Shown: positions 9,315-22,700, counted from the first letter of the stretch. The stretch: DNA of 64,000 nucleotides from Prototheca cutis (GCA_002897115.2 BCIH01000002.1:1916919-1980918); one strand, 5' to 3'. Made by a program: numbers and translations. The notes: a model not told the origin generated them from the sequence alone.

Positions 9315-12300
9315 CTACCAGGGGCTCTGGCAATGGGGGCAGGTGGACTTGCCGCTGGAGCGGAACCACTTGTACAGGCACGAGCCGTGGAAGTGCTTGT
9401 GGCAGGTCCGGCAGTCCAAGTTTGGCAGTTGGCCCGTAGAAGGTTGCAGGATGGAGTAGCAGATGAGGCACTCCTCTTGGCCTGAACGATTTTTGTTGTG
9501 AATGCCGAGGGTTGGCAGTTGGTGTCTTTTGTTTGTAGATGATGGGCGCTGGGGTTGGCAGCGAGATGCCCCAAACGGGGCATGACGAGACATTGCATGG
9601 ATGCTCTCTTGTTGCATGGATGCCTCCAGGCATTCTGGGGCAGCTTCCCTGAGTTCAAGCAGCGCCATGCACTGCAAGGCGGCAACACATCTTGCAGCGG
9701 GCACCCACCCACACGCTGCACATGACAATCCACCCCCCCCAGCCGGGCCCAGTCGCACCTTCAAACTCGCGCTCGAGGTTATTTTCCCAGAGCGCAATGG
9801 CCTGCGCGATGCTGCCGTTCTGAGCCCTCAGGAAGGCCATGACCGAGAGCAGCCACTTGCGCACCCGGGCCTCGCTCACGCCCACCTGGGGCGGTTGTCG
9901 AAGTGGATGGGGGTGCAACGGTGATTCCAAGAAGAATATTGGGGTCACTGTGGGTTGAGCTCAAGCAAAGGCATGCACATGGCACATGCCCCGGACTTCC
10001 AGGCACAAAACTTTCACCACCACTCCAGGATGCCCAAGTACCACACACGAGCCCACCTTGTTCTGGCACCGGGCTTCGGGGGGGGTGAGTGGCAGTGCCT
10101 TGGGCAGCAGGATAAGCAGCTCCATGCGGTGACCCTCCTCAACCTCCATCGCTGCGTGCATTCGTCGATTGTTTGGGAAGTGTGGGTTTGAGCAGGTGGG
10201 TTTGAGGGAAGACGATGTGTTCACGTTCTCGCAGTGGTTCCGTTCCATTCTACCTGATCCCCTGCGCCGCTCCGACCCCTTGCACGCCGTTCATCGACAG
10301 AGAAACAACTACCACCCCTGCAACAACGGCCAATAAGCCCATCCAAAGAGACGAAAACAAGACAGCACGCACACCCGCCCAGTGCCCATGCCAACCTGCG
10401 AGGACCTGACGCACCGCCGGGCTGCCCCGGACCGAGAACTTTTCGCCCCAGGACCGCGCTTCCAGCTGTTCAAACTCCCGAGCCAGCAGTGCCGGACTGA
10501 CCACAGAAGCGGTGTAGGCCTCCACAGCCGCGATGGTACCGCGGTCTCGCAGCCCCGCGTACCACTGCCGCGAACTGGCCGGCAGCGCCCGGAGCAGACC
10601 GGCGAAGAGGGGCGGCACCATCGCCGCCTCGAGAGATGCTGTGGTGGTGGTGATTTCGACAGCCGCCAGCAGCTGTGCTGCAGCAGTGGGATCCGTCGGA
10701 CCAGAAGTCGGGCTCTCTCTCGAGGGCTTAGAGGGAGCTGTGGAGGAACTAGCACCGGTGACCGCCGGCCTTACGCGGCTGGGCGTCCCACGACGGTGGG
10801 CTGCCAGCGGCAGGCGAGCCGCTACGGCATCAAACACCCGCCCGACTTGTGCCGGGCAGTCCAACAGTGCTGCCGCCAGGGCCGCCTTGCCGGCGTGATC
10901 GCCGGGCAGGGCGTCCAAGTACGCGACCAGCAGTGCCCAGGCACGGAAACTGAGACCCTGTGCCATCACGGGATCGGCCAACAGACCCTCGGCCAGTGCG
11001 CTGGGGATGCCCATCTGGCAAATGCACAACGGTCAATTGGTCGGGTCTTAGAGTTTGATGCTGACAAGAATCTGGTCCCAGAGCAGCAGAGCCAGCGGGC
11101 ATACACCACTGGTGGGGGCGCCCCGCACCATCGCTGCCGGCCAACAATCCAACAATCAAACAGCCGTACCTGTACGAGGTGGATGGCCAGGTCGTCATCA
11201 CCACTGGCCTCATCTCCAGGGGCCCCGTCCTCCGCCGTGAGCACACACAGGAGGAGTGGAAACCGGAACAGCAGCTGCAGGCCCAGCAACCGCAGCGCTG
11301 CAGTGTCATCGTCGTCATGGTCGGTCGATTGCCCTTGTTCTGGAATGAGCGCCAGGGCCAGCAGGCACGCTCCGGTGCCCAGGCCGAGGCTTGCTGCTGT
11401 ATCATCGGCCGCCGCCTGGGAGGCCTCAGGGCCCGCGACGTTCATGGCTGCAGCACACAGCCTGGCCAGCAGGGCCATGCTGCCTGGGGTGATTGCCGAG
11501 CTGGACAAGGCAGTGCCCGCCTGTGTGCCAGCAAGGGCCTGCGCCGCACCCAGCAGCGTCCCCAGTCGCAGCACCTGCACGAGGCCTGCTCGTGGGGCTT
11601 GTTTGACTGGTTGGCGCAGCGTCATAATGGCGGTGGTCGACAGCAGTCCCGCTACGACATCCCCTCCATCACGGAGCAGCTCCTTGCACTTGTCGCCCGC
11701 CTTAACCCGTGCCTCGGCGCAGCTCGCTAACGCCGCGCGGACACGCCGGTCACGTCGTGCAGCTGGGTCAGACTCCAACGTCGTCAGGAAAGACAGCACG
11801 GGCTGGATGTCGGATGGCTCGAATGCGTCGGGGGACCGCGCGGCGTCGCAGCCTGCAGCGGTCAGGGCCGCGGCAAGTTCTTGCAGCGTGACCGTTAGCC
11901 GGTCGCAGAGAGATCCCAGTCCCACGGCCGTGTGTTTTGCCACCGCCGTCCAATCGCCGGTCGTACCGGGCTCTGCGTAGGCTGCCACCGCTGCCGCCAG
12001 CTGCGTTGTCATGCTGTCGGGCAGTGGTGATGGCACTGTGGGGTGCCCATCGTTCCTGGCGTCCGTCTCCGACTCCAGCTCCGCCACCGCCCCAGTTGGT
12101 CTCTCAGAAGCTGCATAATGCCTGTAGACTGTTGACAGTGAGGCCAGTCCGGTTGTGCTCAGAACTGGCCAGTCGCCGGCCCCACTCCCAGCCGGGGCAC
12201 CCTGGGGCCCCAGCGGCGGCGGCGGCGGCGGCTCGTCTGCGGCGTCCCCCTCCCTCCGCAAAAGGCGGTGTTCCTCCGTCTCGCGGTATCTCCCTTGGAG

Positions 12301-15300
12301 CAGCACACCATAGGACGGTGGCTCCACCGACCGGTCGACAGCCTCGATCACCGCTGGCGCCCAGCCGCCCTGCGGCAGCCAGTACCACACGGCATCTCCT
12401 CGGGCAATGTTGAGCGGAAGGCAGATGGTGCTGGTCTTAGGATCATTGCTCGCAGCTCCGCTCCCGCTTTCCGCAAGCATTGCTGCCAGTGTTTCCGTGT
12501 CTGGCACGGGGCAGCAGGCCAGAAGGGCCTCAGTCCACGGCCGGGCTTCAGGGCTGCTGGCCTGGACTGCCTCGGCGGCCGCTGATTGCAGCAGAGTCTC
12601 CAGTGACGCCGGCGCCTCTGAACTGCTGGCACGCAACGCGGGACTTAGCGCCGCGACAACCGCGATGACCGTGGCGTCCGGAGCTGTCGACATAATGTCA
12701 CTTGTCCCCGGTGCTGGCACCCAGGCGCTGATGAGCGTCTCAGCAACGGCCGTCGTCATGACGTGGTCTTTTCCCAGGACACGAGCCAGGGGGCAAATCA
12801 CGCCCAGGCACGCATCTTCAGAAAGCTTTCCATGTGTAACAGACTCGAGCGCGAGGTGGACGATGTCAGCCGCCCGCGCGCTTGCATGCTCGCTTCCCGC
12901 CACCGCCGCCAAGTCTGCGTGCAGTGCTTGCTCCACAAGCGAATCTGGAACGTGCAGGAGCACCTGCAGGAGCTGGGCCGTGTTTAGAACCAGCCCCTCC
13001 CGTACCAGGAGCTCTACGGCGACCTCCGCGAGCTCCGTTGGCCTTGAATCATCGTCCTGGATCGTGTCTCGCTGGGTGGATGGCACCCCAGCGTGATCAT
13101 GCACATCTCTGCCCAGAACAAGTGGGGCCAGGAGAGACTCCACAAAACTGGGTTGGACGCCAGCAGCCCGGACTCCACGGAACACGGCTGTTGCCACGGC
13201 GAGACTACCAGCCAACGGGGTCTCTTGTGCATGCCAGTCAGCATGCGCCGGGGCTGGAGCCTCGTCCTCACCCAGCCCTGTTCGTTCAGGGTCGGGGGCG
13301 GCAGCAGCAGCGGTATGACTGCTGTCAACACCATGGCTCATGACCGAGGACGCTATGGATGTGCCCAGGCTCCTTGCCAGATCGCACACCATGCTTGGGT
13401 CGGCCGACTGGAGCACAGTCACGGCCGGCGCCGCTGTTGCCGTATCAGGTCCCCACAGTGCATGTGTCCCAATCCTGTGTGCAGGTGTGGCACAGAGATT
13501 TGGGCAAGTGAATGATTGTGAGGCACTGAATTGAGTGCTCATGCCCTCGCACCCAACAACACCAGGAACCCTTGTATGCAAGCGGGGGCAGTATGATAAA
13601 CACGCGCAGCAGCCTGAACCTTGTGATTGTTGAACCCATGCCTGCACAGCTTAACCGAACGGGGTTTCATCGAGGGACAAACGGACCTCAGCACTGGCAT
13701 CCAGGCTATCGAAGCAGCGGTAGAGGTCTCGTCATCACTCAGCGCATCATCAATTTCTGCATCGGTGCATGCTCCGACATTGATCAGCAGGACTGTGGCG
13801 GCTTCGAGCACTCCCGATGCCTCAGCGACCCCTGCGGCACCCGTGAGCCATGCCGCGGCCAGACGCAAGCAGCGCTCGACCTGCGCTGGACCGAGTTCGG
13901 CGGCTGATCCTGCCGAGAGAAGTCGTTGGAGTGCAGGACCGAGTACTGCCTGCGCCTCTGCTTGCCCAGCTCCCGCTGCTGCGTCGTTGCAGATGAGCAG
14001 GGCTGCGAGCCTGTTCACGTCCGCTGACACCAACAACGCATCCAGTGCTGCTGGGGTCGCAGCCGCAAGGGCGGGCCACATGCTGCCCATTTCATGCAGG
14101 GCTTCCAAGACCCCCAGCGCCGCCGCAGGCGCCGGCGGCCTGGTGGGCCCGGACAGCAGCATGTCCAGCAGCTTGCCTGCCTCGGCCGCGCTTTCTTCCG
14201 CACCAGTCAGGCGTAGCACCAGCGACTGTGTGCGCTGGGCCTCTGTGCTCGTCGGGGCTTGAGCTTCCAGCTGGCTGCGCTTAGGGAATGGTGCGTGCAG
14301 ACGTTCTGATTGCTAAGAAATGGGCCCTGGCAAGAATCGCGAATGCTGATGATTACGCGCATGTTCAGTTTCGAGCAAAGAAAAGCCACGTCCAGAAACT
14401 CTACCATCCAAACCCTGGCACACACACGCGCCTGATGAGGGTGTCGAGGAGTGCCGGGGACAGATCAGCAGCAAGGGACACGCTGCCCTCGTCGCGCCGA
14501 CTTGGAAGAGCGCTCAGCGTGGCAGTGCCATTTCCACCCCGGGCAGCGGCCATGGCCAGCAACACCCAAAGCTGCTGCGCCTGGGAACCCAGGGTCTCGG
14601 CGTTCGCTGCTCCGCTGAGTACAGCAAGCAAGGGCGCCGCGACTGTTGGCCCAAACACGTCATCTGGCAGCACCCGGCCGAGTTCCTCGATCACATGCAG
14701 CAGGCCTATCCATGTGGGCAGCGGCTGCTGCAAGGCTTCCTCGGCCTTTTTTGGGGCAGCCAGGTGCTGCTCCTGCTGCTCGGGGTTGTCGCCAGTTGTC
14801 ACCAGGGACGAACCAGAGCTTATCATTGTCTGGGCTGCAACAGTCAATCCCTGGACGAGGAGCTCCGCAACTTGTCTCGCCGTCTCTGGCGACCCAGTGG
14901 CCACTGCGGCAACGACGGCCCGCAGTGCTGGCAGCGCACCCGCTGCCCGCCCCGCCAGCGCCGCCGGCAGGAGGTCATGCTGCAGCATGTGCCCTGCAGC
15001 TTCATGCACCGGGTCTCCTTTGCCACTCGCACGAGTGACGGCGACGGCGTGCGCGGTGCACTCGGCCAGCGCGGCACGAGCAGCTCCAACTGCCGGCCCG
15101 TCACCGGCAGCCGCCGCCTCGCCCTGCCACAGGCACGGCAGCAGCCTGGACCACGCCTCTACGCTGTACTCGGTCTCTGGTGGTGCGAGCAGCACCATGC
15201 ATGGCAGCACCGCGGGAAAGGATGCTGCTCCCGACCCGTAAAATCCGTGGCGCGCAGCGGAGCAGAGCATGGGCAAGACGTGCTTGGGCACGTTGACCGC

Positions 15301-16443
15301 GGCAGGCGTGCCGGGGAAAGTGCGGAGCCAGGACAGCACTCCGGACCACATGGCCGCATGGCAGGCCGGGTCCTTTTCTCGCAGCGCACCCAGCACCACG
15401 TGTCCCAGAGTCTCACCGTGCTCCTGTGTATGTGAGTAGAGCGAGGGGGGAGGGGATGGGACCTTCTGTCGCTGACAGTCGCCTGAGCACAAATGCCCCG
15501 GAAACTGCTGCTGCTGCTTTGCCAGATGAGACATGTCAACCACACAAGCCCACCTGGTCAAACAGCCCACAACGTGCGACGGCGGCCATCAGGCTATACG
15601 CCGCACGACGGACGTCGGCTTCTGGGTGTGCGACCAGGCCCTTCCAGGTTGCGGGTTTGCTGAGCGTTCCCCGGATGCCGTCCAAACTGACAGCAGTCCC
15701 CCGCTCGGTCGCGCTTTCCAATAATCGACCATACAGGCCACAGGCGGCGCAGCACGCGGTGGCGTGGCGCTGTGCCAGCTCCTCCTTGCTCTCGGTCCCC
15801 GCGTCTCCCAGGGCTGCCGGCATGGCCGTCAGGAGTTGCGTCGAGTACGCCACGACCGCGGCCCAGCAATGCAGCACCGCGCGCCGGCGTTTGTCCCCAG
15901 GAAATACGGCTTCCAGCGAGGCTTCGGCCGCAAGCACGACATCGACCGCCGGGTCATGCAGGCCCAGGAGCCAGGGCCCCAGCAGGCGCGGCAGGGACGG
16001 CGCCAGTTGGCGCCCCGCGGCCCGGGCCACCACCGCCATGGCCTGCTGCGCCGCCACGCGCACACTGCGGTGCAAGTCCAGCGCGAGCCGTTGAAAGACA
16101 AAGCACCAGTACGGTAACAGCGTCGTGGCAGTGTCGGCCGGGGCCTCGCGCATGGCCGCCGTCAATGCCTGGGGATTATTATGGGGGATATGATGTGCCG
16201 GTCGAGTATGTGGGGTGTGCATGTGGGGCAGGGTGGAGGTGGAGGACTCAAAACCAAAATCACCTGGAGGGCCTTGGTCTTGGTCGTGACGTCACGCTTG
16301 GTGAGACGCTGCAGGTGCTGGCTGACCTCCCCAGGCAGGTTGTAGGGGATAACAGCCGTGACTCCCTTATCCTGAGTCTCCTCATCCTGCTGCGCTGCCC
16401 CAGACAGCTGCTGGGCGTACCTGCCGCCAAAAGTGAAGGCCAT
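9315..16443 (-). CDS. LTN1: E3 ubiquitin-protein ligase listerin
   Basis: Ribosome-associated quality-control ligase that ubiquitinates nascent chains stalled on 60S subunits. The model is about 1,900 residues: exons 16443-16264, 16168-15554, 15423-14428, 14270-~13645, ~13474-11170, 11014-10396, 10151-10057, 9885-9759 and 9481-9315. The N-terminus has LQRLTKRDVTTKTKALQ, the conserved start of the listerin HEAT solenoid, followed by helical repeats (RSVRVAAQQAMAVVARA, LAPSLPRLLGPWLL). The C-terminus has the RWD-like region (EEGHRMELLILLPKALPL, WLLSVMAFLRAQNGSI, ALWENNLEREFEG) and then the RING: ECLICYS, CRTCHKHFHGSCLYKWF, STCPHCQSPW, stop. All eight RING zinc ligands are present. The middle is a long Ala-rich solenoid in one large exon. 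The exon 4/5 junction is the one point where phases do not close with a strong donor. The start may lie further upstream, since the same frame is open to 16527. Confidence 0.95.
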
Positions 16444-16808
16444 GGTCCCGGAGGTGGGGGCCCCAACCCGACGCTCCTCCACCCACTCAACAGGCACGGC
16501 CACAGAGCCAGTGCAGCATTGATGCAAACCAGTTCAATGCATAATGCATGCATGATACGCTTGTTGTTGAGCCATGCCTGTCATGGCGGTGTGCAGGGCG
16601 CTGGGCCATCGGACACCGAAACTGAGGTGCGGGAGGCGAGGTCGCGCGATTGGAACCTCGACGGGAGCCGGGCCACACCAGCACGTGGATCTTGCCCTCG
16701 CACCACTCCATCCAACCCCAGCCTGTTCTGCTCAGGAAACCCCATTTACTATCCATTTCGGCTGCGATATCCCAGCTCTGCCGCCCTGGTCATCGACAAA
16801 CGGCGGCG
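16444..16808. promoter_or_regulatory. Divergent promoter region between LTN1 and PFK
   Basis: About 365 bases separate the two start codons, which point away from each other, so both promoters must lie here or within the first exons. Part may be LTN1 5' coding sequence if its start is upstream. No specific element identified. Confidence 0.45.
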
Positions 16809-19055
16809 ATGGCCCCAAAGGACGAAGGCCCCGAGGGTAAAACCCCAGTGCCGACCACGCTGGAGCTCCCGGTGCGCTGCAGGGTCCCGGTGATGTCGTG
16901 GATGTGATCGATGGTGTTGCTAATGTGTGCATCGCCGACTGCCATGCAGGGCCAAGTCCTCGCCCTGGAAAGTACCGTGCGCGGTGCGTCGACGTCCTGC
17001 CTAGCCGAGGCGCCTGGCATCCCTTCCTTCCCGCAGGACAACGCGCAGGAGACGCTGCGGGTGATTGAAGTGCGACCGTCGTTTACATACGGTGAGATGC
17101 AGATCGAACTGGGTCGAGAGGATTCCTGATCCCATGGCTGGGAGGAGTGCCAGGGCGTGGGTGGGTTGGTGGGAACCCCATGCTCTCTCCGGGATCCCAT
17201 CCCAGCCTGCCAGACATATTGCTGCTGCCACGGCGCTAGTCACCACCTGCATGATTGGCATGTCCAGGTATGCCCATCCCTACACACACATAACAGTCGA
17301 TCCCAAGGATGAAGTCATCGAGTGCCCCACGCTGAGGGCGGAGCTGGAGCCGCGGGACAGCCCTTTCATGTGGAACAACTACCACGGCGGCGGCTTCACC
17401 TCGGATCAGGATCGCGTGCTGCTGCAGTCGGTCTACTTTGCCAACCGCAGCTCGGCCGGCGTGCACAGCCAGGACCGCCTGGAGCTCCTGAACCAGCTCC
17501 GCGAGGTCAGCTTCCGTGAGGACAAGCAGGGCACAGACAACGCCGATATGTGAGCTGCAGAAAGGGGTTTCATGGGTGGAGTGGGGTGGTGGGGGGGGGG
17601 GGGGGGGGGTCAGCTCGAGGCCAGGAGGCTGATCTTGGGGATGCATGGGGTGTGGAGGTATTGGTGGAGGCTTAAGCAAGTACCACCGCTCGGATCCAGC
17701 AGCCTTCCTCTCTCACACACTGACATAACCTATCATCGCGGGTGCAGGCTGATGACCATCCCCAGGTACGCCATTCGTTCTGGCGCGCGCCAGAGCATCT
17801 ACTTCAACCCCTTGGAGGTGCACGTCGCGATCGTCACGCCCGGCGACATCTGTCCCGGCCAGAACGACATCATCCGCGCCATCGTGTTCAAGGTCTGAGT
17901 TTGGGCGGTGGTTGCTGGGCCTGCCCAACACCCAACTGTCCAAAACAAGTCCTTTTGCTTCCCTTCCTCCCACAGACACCCGGCCATGAACCACACCTGC
18001 TCACCCTTGCCACAAACGCACAGGCTCTGGACTATGGTGTGCCCGAGGAGAACATTCTAGGCATTCGGAACGGGTTCCAGGGTTTTACGGACAAGACGCG
18101 GCGGCCGATGATTTTGACGGCTGACATTGTGCGAGACTGCCACCTGGAGGGCGGGACGATCCTGGGCACTTCCTCGTCTCCCGCAAACATTCAGGAGATT
18201 GTCAAGCGCCTGGACCTGTGGAAGATTGACATGCTGTTTGTCATCGGGGGCACGGGCGGCAACTCTGCGGCGTACGCGGTTCAGCAGGAGTGCGCGCGGT
18301 GCAAGGTCCCCACCGCAGTCATCTGCGTGCCAAAGTCCATCGACAACGACATGCTACTGTTTGACAAGTGCTTCGGCTTTGACACGGCGGTGGAGGGTGC
18401 GCAGGCGGCGCTGATGGCCGCCAAGGTGGAGGCCGATTCGGGGTACAAGGGTATCGGCATCGTCAAGCTCATGGGCCGGCGGTCTGGGTTTTTAGCGGTG
18501 CAAGCAGCGCTGGCTTCGGGCGTCGTGGATGCGGTGCTCATCCCCGAGGTACCCTTTGAGCTGGAGGGCCGGCACGGCCTGCTGGAGTACATTGGCAAGA
18601 TCCTGGCCACCAAGGGCCACGCGGTGGTCTGCGTCTCGGAGGCCGCGGGCCAAGACCTCATGCGTGCCGACGGCGCGCCCCAGCGCCTGGATGCCGCAGG
18701 CAACCCCGTGCTGGAGGACATTGGGCCCTGGCTCAAGTCACGGTTCAAGAAACACTTCAAGGACGCCGACATCAAATACATCGACCCCTCACTCCTCGTG
18801 CGCAGCATCCCCTCCTCGTCCCAGGACCGCATCTACTGCCGCATGCTCGGCCACGGCGCGGTGCACGCCGCGTTTGCGGGATACACGGGCGTCACCGTTG
18901 GCCTCGTCAACACGCACTATGCCTATATCCCCATCCCCATGGTCATTCAGGCCCCACGCACCGTTGACCCACACGGTGAGCTCTGGGCGCGCCTGCGCTC
19001 CGCCATCGGCCAGCCGTCCTTTATCCGTGGCGACGACGATAAAGCTGTTGTCTGA
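16809..19055 (+). CDS. PFK: 6-phosphofructokinase (plant/algal type)
   Basis: Glycolytic enzyme phosphorylating fructose 6-phosphate at C1. Predicted 544 residues from exons 16809-16871, 16950-17091, 17297-17549, 17748-17892 and 18024-19055; every phase matches. Motifs: [17 protein letters not shown] (phosphoryl-donor loop), [24 protein letters not shown] (catalytic Asp loop), [21 protein letters not shown] (substrate-binding MGR) and [10 protein letters not shown]. The position normally reading GGDG(S/T) reads GGTGGN instead, so the Asp that coordinates Mg in well-studied PFKs is replaced by Thr while the following Gly, associated with ATP rather than pyrophosphate use, is kept. The roughly 165-residue N-terminal region before the catalytic core ([22 protein letters not shown]) resembles plant PFK N-termini. 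The first exon is inferred from splice phase; a start at 16911 or 16944 is possible. Head to head with LTN1. Confidence 0.93.
17591..17609. repeat. Poly-G tract in PFK intron 3
   Basis: Nineteen consecutive G about 40 bases inside the intron that begins at 17550, within a G/T-rich stretch. Confidence 0.95.
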
Positions 19056-19706
19056 TGCATGAGCAGTGGTTGGGGGGGGGGGGGGGGGGGGGGGGGTATA
19101 TGCACGTGTGTTCGTGCAGATCCGGTTGGCTGGTCAGCTTGCGGCTACATGCCTGTCATTGACCGCCGGCATCCACAGACACACTGCTGGAACGGGCCCC
19201 CCCCCCCCCNCNTCAGGACAGGGGCTCTTGTGATGTCGCGACGTGCACTGTAGAATTCGTCCCACACCCCTGCTATCTGAACTGGCGTGCCTGCTCATGC
19301 CCACACCAAAGCCAAGCCACCAGCTCCCAGCACGCATGTGCGCGCGCACCCCGCCCGTCGCTTGATGAAAGGAAAGAAATCCCTTGTTGGACAACCTTGC
19401 TGATATCCCGTGCTGGGGCAAACCATGCCCCGGCCATGCCCCGTTGTTTTGCACTCCCCCAAGACCTATCAATGGCATTCTGTGCCATCGTTGTCAGTGG
19501 ACAGAGTAGATATTTAGTCTATTGTCAAACTGCCATGCCGGTGGCATGAAGCAGGCAAAGAAAACGTCTCCTACTGGAGGAGTACGTGCAGCAAAGTGCT
19601 GGGAAGTGGGTTCAGTCATGGAATCCTCATGCCCGGACATGCAGCAGGTGCACGATAGTTGGTTGAAACAGCGTGCATGCACACAGATGCCTTCCCCAGG
19701 GCAGGC
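19056..19706. other. Convergent intergenic region with poly-G and ambiguous bases
   Basis: Between the PFK stop and the NUP205 stop; both 3' UTRs lie here. Contains 25 consecutive G at 19072-19096 and a C run (19198-19209) ending in ambiguous bases at about 19210 and 19212, suggesting sequencing difficulty. No gene recognised. Confidence 0.6.
19072..19096. repeat. Poly-G tract 3' of PFK
   Basis: Twenty-five consecutive G, 17 bases after the PFK stop codon, so probably in its 3' UTR. Confidence 0.95.
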
Positions 19707-22700
19707 TCAATAGCCAGCTGTGCCACCCTCCGGGGGTGCGACGGCTTCACGGACGCGCCGGATGAGCAAGCGCACTTCCTCTGCCACGCGGGGTGGGGCA
19801 AGCCCGCCGTCGCCCAGTTCCCGTTCCAGTTGGGCCAGCACACCTCCCAGGCTGCGGCTCAGGTGCTCGAGCCCCAGCTCCTGCTCGGCGCGGCGCCTCC
19901 GCAGCTGCCGCAGCAGCACTGCCAGCACCAGCTCCACTAGCCGCAGCAGACGGTGGAGACGGCTCAGCGCACGCAGCGTGGCACCTGGGCCAGTACCCGT
20001 GCCGGTCCCGGCAGCGGCGCCGGCGGCGGCCAGAGATTCAGGTATGTCTCCCGTCACTGCCTGCAGCAGCGCATCACGCAGCAAGAACAGGCTGGGCCCC
20101 TCACCTGGGCCCTCGCCCCGGGGCCGGATTGGCAGCCGCAGCTGCTGCGGCATGGGGGCTGCAGACGATCCATCGGCAGACGGCCAGGCCAGGCTGTTGT
20201 TGGTTAGACCTCCCCCTGACACAGCGCCATTGGGCATCTCTACACAACTCCCAGACATGGCATACAAATACCGCGCCAGGGCCAGGCGCAGCGCCAGGAC
20301 TTGCGTCTCGAGGGCGGCTCGTTCGGCTTCGTCGCTCGTCGCGTCCCGGTACGTCGTGCCGCTGCCACGCTCGCGCAGCTCGCGCAGGCGCGCGAGCGCC
20401 GCGGCGGGCGAGGCGTCGTCGGTGGGCAGGAACCGCGCCGCGCAGCGCAGCACCGCCTCTTGGACGCCGGCGTCGGCTGCGACGGCCCCGGGTGCCGCGG
20501 CCGCGAGGCCCGCCGCCAGCGCCGCCTGACCCACCTCCCGTGCGCCGATGGCCCCGCTCTCCCGCGCCGCGTCGTGTGCGATGCGGACCAACAATCCACG
20601 CTGCGCCGTGACAAAGTCCCTGAGACCACGCTGCAGCGCGGGAGTCCGTGGGGCCGCCAGGGCCAGGGCCAGCGCCAGTCGCAGCGCGGGCGACACGAGC
20701 CCGTCCAGCCACCGACGGATCGGGTCTGCATGTGTACATGGGGGGGGAGGGTATCAGAAAGTCAGTGAGGCTTCAATGAGGCTGGCGCAAGATCGCGCCT
20801 GGTGGATGGGTGTGTGCTGACATGCCGCCAGAGGACACACACCCTCCAGGAAGCCAGCCCAGTGAAGGGCCCCAAACACACAACTCAGGCACAAGAACAT
20901 AAAAACACAGCCAAACGTGACAAAGCACCCAGGCTGCTCTCACCGGCCAGGGACTCTGGGTGTGTGCCCAGTGCCTCGCAGGAGGCCAGGCATTGCAGGA
21001 CCTGTGCAGACAGCAGCTTCTCGGCAGCTTCCGTCTGTGCCATGGCGTCCGCGCCGGCCAGCGCCAGTGCCAGCAACAGCCCGAGCTGCGCCTCTGCCAC
21101 CGTGCACCTGCCGGCATCCATCTGCGTGGGTGTGATCGTTTGATCCTGGTTTGGAGCTTCAGTTTCATCGGGCAAAACAGGTGATGCCAATGGCAGTGAA
21201 CAGAGGTCCCCGGCACTGCCTGTCGCCCAATTCCATGCCCATCTCCACATACCTGGAGCACCGCCTGGCGGGGCAGGCGCGCCAGGTCCTGCGCCAGACG
21301 GGCTGGAAGGCCGTGGCCTTGCATGGCTCGTGCAATCGTGCACGTGGCGTCAGCCTTGACCAAGCATGTCAGCAAGCTCAGCGCCGTTGATGCCTGTTTT
21401 GGTTGTTTGGAATTTGAGGAGAGTCGCTGATTTCTCGTGTGCGCATGCGTGTGGGCGCGACCATTGGGGCCAGGATCAGCGCGGCGGGCTTGGTGGGCAA
21501 ACATCTGTTGGGTACCAGGTCTGGCGCATTTTTCGGCGGCATGCATAGCTGCTCGCATGATGGGATTGCAGTCGCATGCCCCTTTAGCGAGCATCCATTC
21601 TGTTCCCTCTCCCCTGCTTCAGGGCGATGCCTCCCATCGGTGACAATCAACTGCGCTGCAAACGTCCCCGGACAACATTTGGCAACAAATCACCCCCTTC
21701 TTCCAACACCCACCACCACACGCACCTGGATGGGTTCTGGGGCGGCGGCGTCCTCGCAGAGGCGGGCCAGCGTGGCATGCGCACCGCGCAGAGTGCGCAG
21801 GGCGGCCTCCCGCGCGGGGCTCAGCAGCTCGTCGGCCAGCGCCAGTGCCCTGGCCGCGGCGGCGCCCTCGCCGCCGGGCGCGCCTTGGAGTCCAGCCGCC
21901 GGGGCGATGATTTCCTCGGGCGGCGCGGTCAGCGCCAGGAGCGAACCCAGCACGGCCCAGAGCGAGGCGCGGGCAGCTGGCGCGGCGCGCGCGGCCTCGG
22001 CAGCTCTCGCCGTTGCCTCGACCAGCCCACGCAGCGCAGCAGGTGCAGGCAGTGCCGCCGCCGCGGCAGCACCGTCGGCCGCAGGATCGTCACAGCCCGC
22101 CAGCGCGACTGCTGTGGCGCTGCGGCCGCATTCCAGCAATGCAGCGGCCACGGCAGCGGCAGCGGCGGCCACGGGCCCCGCCGTGCCGCCAGCCGCATCC
22201 CAGGCCAGCATGCGTGCCGCAGCCGCCAGGGCCGCCTGCAGGAGCGCAGCCAGCATGGCCGAAGCTGCCGCGGCCGACCCTGACGCCAAGTCCAGCCGCC
22301 GGGCAACAGCCACCACCACGGCATCACGCCATGCGCCAGCCGCAAAGGCCTGTGCTGCTGTGGCTTCTGCCCACGAGTTGTGCCGCTGCGTGTGCATCAG
22401 CACGCGCCGGAACGCGTCTCGCACCATGTCAGGAGGCGCCACTCCGGAAGCCACCGCCGAGTCAAATCTGTCGCCGTGGACAGGGCAACGACACGGGAGG
22501 AGCACATGAGCCAGCAGTGGCACGACCATGCATCCTTCAGCTCTGGGTGCATCAACGGGAACTCACACTGTACAACCTTGCAAACCACAACAATCGCCGT
22601 ACCTCTGGAGCAGGCGGTCCTTGAGTTCGTAGACATCTACCACTGCAGCGCCGGCCCCACCCGCGACTTCAGCAGCCAGGCCCTCGAGCACCGGCGTGCT

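Noticed and set aside
6539..9485. Long plus-strand open frames (404 and 419 codons)
   Set aside because: They overlap TRM10 antisense, include the minisatellite and C/CA tracts, and show no family motif.
10382..11980. 532-codon plus-strand open frame
   Set aside because: Antisense to the large LTN1 exon, whose protein is family-consistent; GC-rich third positions leave long shadow frames on the other strand.
19072..19096. Poly-G as telomere-like or chromosome-end sequence
   Set aside because: A pure homopolymer without a TTTAGGG-type unit, flanked by ordinary genes on both sides.
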